From contig JARLIK010000033.1 in the NCBI GenBank assembly GCA_031291755.1, positions 1 through 63,790 on the forward strand: a DNA stretch of 63,790 nucleotides, in the 5' to 3' direction. Positions 58,552 through 63,790 of the stretch are shown here, in pieces (position 1 is the stretch's first letter; the number at the start of each line of letters is the position of its first letter). The position numbers and the translations under genes were made by a program. The DNA is from Acidocella sp. (lineage in GTDB: Bacteria; Pseudomonadota; Alphaproteobacteria; Acetobacterales; Acetobacteraceae). The notes beneath the pieces were generated by a model. That model was not told the origin of the DNA, searched no databases, and was given only the letters and a program-made list of their open reading frames with translations.

Positions 58552-59069
58552 ATGGTTGATCTCCGTTGCCAAAGAGGTTTCAAAACAAGGCCGAAGGCCG
58601 CGCCGGCCGCGAAAAAGCCGATCAGGAACAAGAAGCCTGCTGCCCCCAACGGTGCCGATCCGGAAAGACCCATGCCGCTGGTGCAGCCAAGCGCAAAGCG
58701 CGCCCCTAAGCCCGACACCAACCCGCCCGAAAGCGCCAGGCCAATCTTCGCCGGGGTGCTGGCCTTCGGCGGGCCGTCAATCCGGCCAGCAAACCGCCGG
58801 CCCAGCATGGCACCGGCCATGCCGCCAATGGCAACGCCCAGCACTTCCCAGACGATCCATTGGTCCAACCCGCGCCGGACGTAACCTGCAAGATAGTCAT
58901 GCGGAGCAATCGCCCCCGGCGCGACCGCCGCGGTGGTCACCGCCGTAATAGAAGTGGTAGCGCCGGTCACGCCCAACCCGTGACCGGTAACAATGAACGT
59001 CAGGAACAGCACGACGCCAAGCGCGACGCCGGCAACGTAGGGATTCCATAGAGCACGTGGCTGGGACAT
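58548..59069 (-). CDS. YeeE/YedE-family (sulfur transport) membrane protein, half 1
   Basis: A 173-residue membrane protein with four to five helices and the motif FALGCTSGMGLSGSAPLG (Cys129), the signature of the YeeE/YedE (sulfur transport) family. It starts at ATG 59069, 16 bases after the sulfurtransferase stop; the open frame continues upstream into that gene but lacks support. It should pair with half 2 to form a membrane channel for thiosulfate, persulfide or polysulfide. Substrate and direction are inferred from family and operon, not seen. Confidence 0.86.
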   Translation of the reverse strand: MSQPRALWNPYVAGVALGVVLFLTFIVTGHGLGVTGATTSITAVTTAAVAPGAIAPHDYLAGYVRRGLDQWIVWEVLGVAIGGMAGAMLGRRFAGRIDGPPKASTPAKIGLALSGGLVSGLGARFALGCTSGMGLSGSAPLGAAGFLFLIGFFAAGAAFGLVLKPLWQRRSTI

Positions 59070-59085
59070 GATAACGGCCCTCCGG

Positions 59086-60039
59086 TTAGAAGTTTGACTT
59101 GCCAGCAACCATCGGCAGCGAAGCATCACGGCTCCATTCCGACATCGAGCCGTCATACAGACGCACCGGCATGTGCAGCAGTTCATGCATCACGAACCAA
59201 TCGGAAGACGCTAAATGGCCGGTATTGCAGAATGCGATGGTCGGACGAGTGGTCTTCACGGTCGCCTTCGTCAGCGCCGCCTGCAATGCCGCAGTATCGA
59301 GCACCCCTTCGTTATCCGCGGTGAACAAAGCCGAGAACGGCAGATTCAGAGCACCCGGCACCGTGCCAGATCGCACATCTACCGGTGCCATCACCTTGCC
59401 TTCAAACTGCGGGACCGGACGGGCATCAACGAGCTGATGCGCGTTGGTCTTTAGGTTACCGGCTACCATGTCACGCGTCGCGATAATGCTGGCGTTGAAG
59501 TGCGGGGTGAAAACAACCGGCTGCGGCGCAATGGTACCGGTCGCGACCGGGTCAGATTTATCAGCTTGCCAGGCCACATCGCCACCATTCAGAATGGAGA
59601 CGTTATTCAAGCCTTCAACCTTCAGCGTCCAGAAAATACGGGTGACAGCGGGAAAATCGCCCTTCTTGGCACCACCGGGAACCAGCACTACGCGGCTGTT
59701 ATTGCCAACGCCGAAGCTGCCGATCACCTTGGCGGCATCAGCCTGCGGCGGCAGCATGGCGGGCATCGCACCGTTCGGCAGACGCCATTTGTCATCGAGA
59801 AAGCCGGTAAACACCGCGCCCGGAACATGGGCTGCCTGATATTCAGCGGCCTGATTGTCATGGTCATAAACTTCAATAACGACGAGATTTTTGTCGTTGA
59901 TGTGCTGCGCCAGCCAAGCCGGCGTCACCAGCGGCGGCGCGTCAGTTGTGGCCGCGTTTGCAGCAATGCTGCCCAATGCAAACGCGGAGACAATAGCGCT
60001 AGCAAATAAATTCTTGAACAGGTTTTTTTTAATTGTCAT
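59086..60039 (-). CDS. Exported two-domain thiosulfate sulfurtransferase (copy B)
   Basis: A 317-residue paralog of the protein at 21873-22823. Signal peptide FASAIVSAFALGSIAANA, then two rhodanese domains; the catalytic loop of the second is FCNTGHLASSDW, with intact Cys. The start at ATG 60039 (MTIKKNLFKNLF) follows AGAGG; the open frame to 60096 would spoil the signal peptide. First gene of the five-gene sulfur operon. It would feed sulfane sulfur to the YeeE/YedE pair or to the NPCAPS peptide, an inference from gene order. Confidence 0.9.
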   Translation of the reverse strand: MTIKKNLFKNLFASAIVSAFALGSIAANAATTDAPPLVTPAWLAQHINDKNLVVIEVYDHDNQAAEYQAAHVPGAVFTGFLDDKWRLPNGAMPAMLPPQADAAKVIGSFGVGNNSRVVLVPGGAKKGDFPAVTRIFWTLKVEGLNNVSILNGGDVAWQADKSDPVATGTIAPQPVVFTPHFNASIIATRDMVAGNLKTNAHQLVDARPVPQFEGKVMAPVDVRSGTVPGALNLPFSALFTADNEGVLDTAALQAALTKATVKTTRPTIAFCNTGHLASSDWFVMHELLHMPVRLYDGSMSEWSRDASLPMVAGKSNF

Positions 60040-60252
60040 GGTCTGGGTACCTCTGAGCGTTGTTGTGAAAAACGTTATAAACGTGACCTTGTTCACCCTG
60101 CTGGATACAAAGCAAAAACTACGGCCATCGAACTATTTCTGTCAATTATAATTTCCGATATGATTACGAAAACCCCCGGATATATCTTCAATAAATCGTG
60201 TTGAAGATACTACGCTTACGCACACAAACTAACTGTTTAAACACGACTTCTA

Positions 60253-60292
60253 AAGCCGCCCGATACTGCAGCAGGTCAGCATCGGGCGGCTT
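60253..60292. terminator. Terminator hairpin downstream of fadL
   Basis: A 12-base perfect stem (AAGCCGCCCGAT / ATCGGGCGGCTT) with a 16-base loop, 5 bases after the fadL stop on the minus strand. The GTTTTT on the plus side would make it also work on plus-strand transcripts; on the minus strand TTTAG follows, a weaker T-run. Confidence 0.7.
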
Positions 60293-60296
60293 GTTT

Positions 60297-61583
60297 TTAG
60301 AACTTCCTCTCGTAGGAAATACCAATCTCATCTTCCTGCAGGCTGGCACTGTCCGTGCCGCCGCCTGGCAGCAACGGGCTGGTCGCACCGCTCACCGTAT
60401 TCTTGAACGCATGGGTGTATTCAGCCGTCAAACTTGAATTTGGCGACAGATCATAGGTCGCACCGAACGAAATCTGATTCTCGATGACGCCCGGCGCTAA
60501 CAGATTGAACGTGATATTCGAGCTCGTCACCGGATCATCGCTATGGTTGTAGCCCGCCCGCAGCGTTAAATTCGGCATCACCTGGTAAGCCGCACCGATT
60601 TTGAAAACATTGATATCTTTCCAGCCGAAGCCAGGACCATTGCTTGCACCCAGCGGTGCATGATTGCTGCTGGAATTGCCTATAGCAGCGACGCCTGAGT
60701 AGAAAATCCGCTCATAATCAGCCGCCAGCAATAGGGTTGGCGTGACGTGCAGCGCAATACCGGCACCGAAATTTGCCGGAATATTGAACGAACCGCCACC
60801 GGCGAACAGGCCGCTATATTGTGAAAGCTTGGTCGCATAAATTTGCGTCTGATAGGTGATGCCCAGGGCCAGAAGCTGGTTGACGCGCCAATAACCGCCA
60901 AAGCGCACCCCGGCGCCATAGGAATACGCATCACCGCGGTCAGTCACATTGCCGGGCGATTCTGAAACCCCCGTAAATGCCTGCAAGCCGGAAGCTGAAA
61001 ACTGCTGAATCGCAAACTGTGGCGCAATACCCACTGAGATCGAATCATTCAGCTTGTATGAAACCGTTGGCGCAATAATCACCTGCGTCAGCGACACACC
61101 AAGTCCACCAGGACCGCAAAGCAGGTTGCTGGCCGGCGCCCCTAGGCCGCAATAATTCGCCGGAATCTGACCACCCGGATAAGCGGTGTTCATGCCGCCA
61201 TTGCCATAGATGCTCAGGCCGATGGTGAGACGATCATTGAGGTGGTTATTATAGCCAAATTCAGGAATCGGAAACAAAGTGGTGCGGCTCGTCGCCGAGC
61301 CGTTCAAGCCGTAAATATTACCCGTCCGGCTCGCAGTACGGCCCGGCATGAACAGATTAAGGCCAAAATCGAACTCATTATCGCTGAAGCTGCCGTTGGC
61401 TGGGTTGTTGGCGCCGTACAGCCCGTCATTCGTCACCGCAAACGCGGTTCCGCCCATAGCGATGTTCTGCATGCCATAACCAGCGGCAAAGTAACCATCG
61501 GTCGCACAGGCAACGCCCGGTGACAGCACGGCAGCAATGGCAACCAATGATAAACCATAGCTGGCCTTAATATTTTTAATCAT
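60297..61583 (-). CDS. FadL-family outer-membrane hydrophobic-compound channel
   Basis: A 428-residue outer-membrane protein. Signal peptide (MIKNIKASYGLSLVAIAAVLSPGVACA), then the FadL-type N-terminal hatch (DGYFAAGYGMQNIAMGGTAFAVTNDGLYGANNPA) and a barrel of alternating strands ending in a C-terminal aromatic residue (ISYERKF). FadL proteins import long-chain fatty acids or other hydrophobic molecules; in sulfur oxidisers, relatives have been proposed to take up elemental sulfur or polysulfide. The position next to sulfur genes fits that idea but the substrate is not determined. GGGGGG precedes the ATG. Confidence 0.9.
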   Translation of the reverse strand: MIKNIKASYGLSLVAIAAVLSPGVACATDGYFAAGYGMQNIAMGGTAFAVTNDGLYGANNPANGSFSDNEFDFGLNLFMPGRTASRTGNIYGLNGSATSRTTLFPIPEFGYNNHLNDRLTIGLSIYGNGGMNTAYPGGQIPANYCGLGAPASNLLCGPGGLGVSLTQVIIAPTVSYKLNDSISVGIAPQFAIQQFSASGLQAFTGVSESPGNVTDRGDAYSYGAGVRFGGYWRVNQLLALGITYQTQIYATKLSQYSGLFAGGGSFNIPANFGAGIALHVTPTLLLAADYERIFYSGVAAIGNSSSNHAPLGASNGPGFGWKDINVFKIGAAYQVMPNLTLRAGYNHSDDPVTSSNITFNLLAPGVIENQISFGATYDLSPNSSLTAEYTHAFKNTVSGATSPLLPGGGTDSASLQEDEIGISYERKF

Positions 61584-62696
61584 GAACCCCCCAAAATAGT
61601 ATTGTTGTTGTGAATCTTAAAACCATCCGGCCAACACACACCGGCAATTTCAGGCATCAACTCGCCTCTCATCCGGAACGCATATTTGATCAACCCAAAG
61701 CTCAACAAAGCGCCCCATCCGCACTGAACGGTGCAAGTCAAAAAATGGCACGCAGCTAGCAGCTTCATATGACTGGCTCCCCAACACCGGCTGCCGCTCC
61801 ATTTACCGTGTGTCTTTCGATAATCTAATGACTTCCCTGAAATTTTAACGATTTCATTAAATCATAAATTATACTGCCCATAAGTCAACTAGAATCGACC
61901 CGCCGCGCCCAGCCTATTTGATTGGTATTTTGTGCGAGGCAGCATGTTTTTACGCACCTTAAACTAGATACAACTTCAATATGTTCTGACCTATAAGACA
62001 GTATTACGCACCTTTTTTCGGAACTGAAACGTCCAATTCCCGCATCAAAAACACTTTGCTTCGTAAAAAAAATAATTCAGCCAAATCGCATCGGAACGAT
62101 TATAAGAAAGAACAATCGCACCAACCTGTTTTCCGCCGCGTTAGCTTCGCCAGACTATGATGCGAACAAAGGTCTTTGCCCCAACGTCTGAATTCCTGCG
62201 ATCGAAATTGCTTTTTCTTTAATACAGTCTTTTGATTTTCTGATGCGATGATTTATATCAAGATATGCTAAGAGCCACGCTGGCCAGCGCACCACATTAT
62301 GCCGCTGCCATCGCATAACGAACAAACCCGAATGCCTGGACAAAAAAATAGCCACAGTATGTTTTCACAATAACTCACACAATCTTAGCAACTTAATCAT
62401 CGCGCCGCCGCAAACACCGCCGCATCACAACATAAATCCGCCGGAATCAAGGCTCCTCGTCAACGCTAGGCACCTCTATGCCATCCGGCCGGTTGCGCCT
62501 TACGAAAGGGGAAACCACATCGCCGAACATTTTTGCTAAGTTTTTTAAAATAAACACTTACAAACATAATATAATCATGTATAAAGAGTTGCAAGTAAGG
62601 CATAATAATGCTGTTGTTATGGGGGTAATCCATTGTTAAAATTGAATTTTTCTAGCCTTTTGGCCCGGATGTCCGGTTTTACTCAGCAGGTCCATC
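61584..62696. other. 1.1-kb AT-richer non-coding stretch
   Basis: No gene is convincing. Close to 61583 lies the fadL promoter region. Near the right end a TATAAT at 62570-62575 could be the -10 of the downstream arsR-type gene, with CACTTA at 62555-62560 (complement of TAAGTG, repeated before soxC). A short CCGGA-TG-TCCGG hairpin lies near 62666. A 62-codon minus-strand ORF ending at 61580 has no family features. Confidence 0.45.
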
Positions 62697-63107
62697 ATGG
62701 CTGATAGCACCGGCTTTGCCACAGATACCGCCTCAGTCGCACGCACCGTATCGATGCTGCGGGTGCTGGCAAACGGAACGCGTCTCGGCATCTTAAATTA
62801 TCTGATGTCAGGCGAGCGATCAGTCGCTCAAATTGATGCATCACTTTGCATCGGACAGCCGAATCTCTCGCAGCAACTGGCCGAATTGCGGGCCGCGGGA
62901 GCACTTGTCGCACGGCGCGAGGGTAAGTCGGTATTTTACCGCCTGCGCGGTGAACGCGTACAAAAACTCGTCAGCCTTCTGCAAGTCGTCGCTGGCCGCG
63001 ATGAGTCCGACTCCGGTTACGCTGCGCCGCACCAAGGCGGCTCAGGCGCGGGCGCCGCACGTTTTGCAATGATAGCCGCAACTGACGAGAAAGCTAAGTC
63101 ATTTTAA
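62697..63107 (+). CDS. ArsR-family regulator next to soxC
   Basis: A 136-residue winged-helix protein (LRVLANGTRLGILNYLMSGERSVAQIDASLCIGQPNLSQQLAELRAAGALVARREG). The only Cys is in the recognition-helix region (LCIGQPNLSQQ), and the C-terminal tail is Gly/Ala-rich. Position directly before a sox gene resembles SoxR-type ArsR repressors of sox operons, but unlike the BigR-like regulator at 12271-12657 it lacks the paired cysteines. Control of soxC is inferred. AGGT is a weak RBS. Confidence 0.82.
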   Translation: MADSTGFATDTASVARTVSMLRVLANGTRLGILNYLMSGERSVAQIDASLCIGQPNLSQQLAELRAAGALVARREGKSVFYRLRGERVQKLVSLLQVVAGRDESDSGYAAPHQGGSGAGAARFAMIAATDEKAKSF

Positions 63108-63379
63108 CATCAGAACGTACGACAGGAATGCCACAGACTCGCTCCGGCAAGCGCCGCTCTGCAATACATCAGCACAGCGGCGCGGGTGGCAATTCTGGCA
63201 TATATACTGAGCAAAAAATGCAAACAGCAAGCTGGCAAAGTTTTTATTCCGGGGGGCTTAAGTTATTCTGATCGTAATTCCCCCAATAAATCGCAGGGAC
63301 ATTGGAAACGGCAGGATAATCGCATTGACAAAAACTTTTTTTGGCCTGAGAAGTTCAGCGCAAATTTAAAGATAAGTGG

Positions 63380-63404
63380 AAACATTTAGTTTTTCTAAGT
63401 GTTT
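63380..63404. promoter_or_regulatory. Imperfect inverted repeat and TAAGTG repeats before soxC
   Basis: AAACATTTAG-TTTTT-CTAAGTGTTT pairs in nine of ten positions. TAAGTG occurs three times (63373, 63396, 63414) before soxC and once inverted before the ArsR-type gene (62555-62560). A possible shared operator. The rest of 63108-63421 shows a TTGACA at 63325-63330 without a matching -10. Confidence 0.4.
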
Positions 63405-63442
63405 TAAAAGGTTTAAGTGGGATGAACGAAGGAATTTCTGGT

Positions 63443-63790
63443 ATGGCGAAAGCTAGTCGTCGTAAGATGTTTAAATTTGGTGCTGCTGCTGCGGGTGGTG
63501 CGCTGGTTGCGGCTTCGACTCGTGTTGCTTCGGCGGCTGTGCCGGCGGCGCCGGCGGGTCCGTTGGATGATGCATGGGGTCATTCGCTGGGTGCTGGTGT
63601 TGATGACCGGCCGTATGGCCAGCCTTCGAAATATGAGAAGGATGCGATCCGCCGGTACGTTCCGTGGCTGGCACAGAGTCCGCAGGCGGATGCGAGTTTT
63701 ACGCCGTTGCAGGACCAGCCTGGGATTATCACGGCGAACGGGTTTTTCTTTGAGCGTTACCATGCCGGGCGGATCAGTGTTGATCCGGCG
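63443..63790 (+). CDS. soxC: SoxC-like sulfite dehydrogenase / sulfane dehydrogenase subunit (partial, 3' end outside window)
   Basis: 116 residues of an open frame that runs off the right edge. A twin-arginine signal (SRRKMFKFGAAAAGGALVAAS) is followed by the SoxC-type N-terminal region (DRPYGQPSKYEK; FTPLQDQPGIITANGFFFERYHAGRISVDPA given in part). SoxC is the molybdenum subunit of Sox(CD)2, which removes electrons from SoxY-bound sulfane sulfur in the periplasm. AAGGAA favours ATG 63443; ATG 63422 is in frame. Codons end in G or T far more than in the rest of the window. The remaining sox genes, if any, lie to the right. Confidence 0.85.
   Translation, partial: MAKASRRKMFKFGAAAAGGALVAASTRVASAAVPAAPAGPLDDAWGHSLGAGVDDRPYGQPSKYEKDAIRRYVPWLAQSPQADASFTPLQDQPGIITANGFFFERYHAGRISVDPA

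Noticed and set aside
61580..61768. 62-codon minus-strand ORF overlapping the fadL start by ATGA
   Set aside because: The hydrophobic N-terminus is only weakly signal-like, the composition is random and no family is recognised; more likely the fadL leader.

Overview
The window looks like a chromosome segment of an acidophile-type, chemolithoautotrophic alphaproteobacterium, possibly Acetobacteraceae-like. This placement is inferred from gene content (Acidithiobacillus-like sulfide:quinone oxidoreductase, red-type form I RuBisCO with CbbX, O2-tolerant NiFe uptake hydrogenase, PsrABC-type molybdoenzyme, SoxC), not from a marker gene. I saw no rRNA, tRNA, CRISPR array, insertion sequence or phage gene.

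Layout. 1-3444: 5' part of a very repetitive secreted adhesin/autotransporter on the minus strand, running off the left edge. 3892-7276: a lipoprotein and a cNMP-binding patatin phospholipase. 7645-12657: a minus-strand operon of persulfide-sensor-type ArsR regulator, rhodanese, membrane fusion protein and RND pump, divergent from sqr-thioredoxin-DUF2892 (12721-14675) with a 34-bp operator-like palindrome between them. 14791-17159: radical SAM enzyme, a 36-codon ORF and a COQ10-like START protein. 17175-21657: psrA-psrB-psrC plus an exported rhodanese lacking its cysteine. 21873-23447: exported sulfurtransferase and a histidine-rich protein of unknown function. 23586-34951: hupSLCDGHI-hypAB, convergent with hypCDFE. 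35402-55836: cbbFPALSXE running without a break into nuoA-N (fused nuoCD), then cbbR. 56984-60039: a five-gene minus-strand operon (exported sulfurtransferase, two YeeE/YedE half-transporters, a secreted NPCAPS-repeat peptide, and a second copy of the histidine-rich protein). 60297-61583: FadL. 62697-63790: an ArsR regulator and the start of soxC.

How it fits together. SQR, the hydrogenase and probably Sox feed electrons from sulfide, H2 and thiosulfate/sulfite into the quinone pool or cytochromes. Complex I can run in reverse to supply NADH for the Calvin cycle encoded in the same apparent transcription unit. The many exported rhodanese-like proteins and YeeE/YedE transporters point to sulfane-sulfur handling in the periplasm. 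Four FNR/FixK-type boxes (TTGAY-N4-RTCAA) lie before the START-protein gene, psrABC, hupS and hypC, suggesting a shared oxygen- or redox-responsive regulon.

The best candidate for an undescribed system is the 56984-60039 operon and its partial duplicate at 21873-23447: a possible periplasmic sulfur (or metal) relay built from a sulfurtransferase, a split YeeE/YedE channel, a Cys-repeat peptide and a His-motif protein. All family assignments come from reading motifs; no database search was run.
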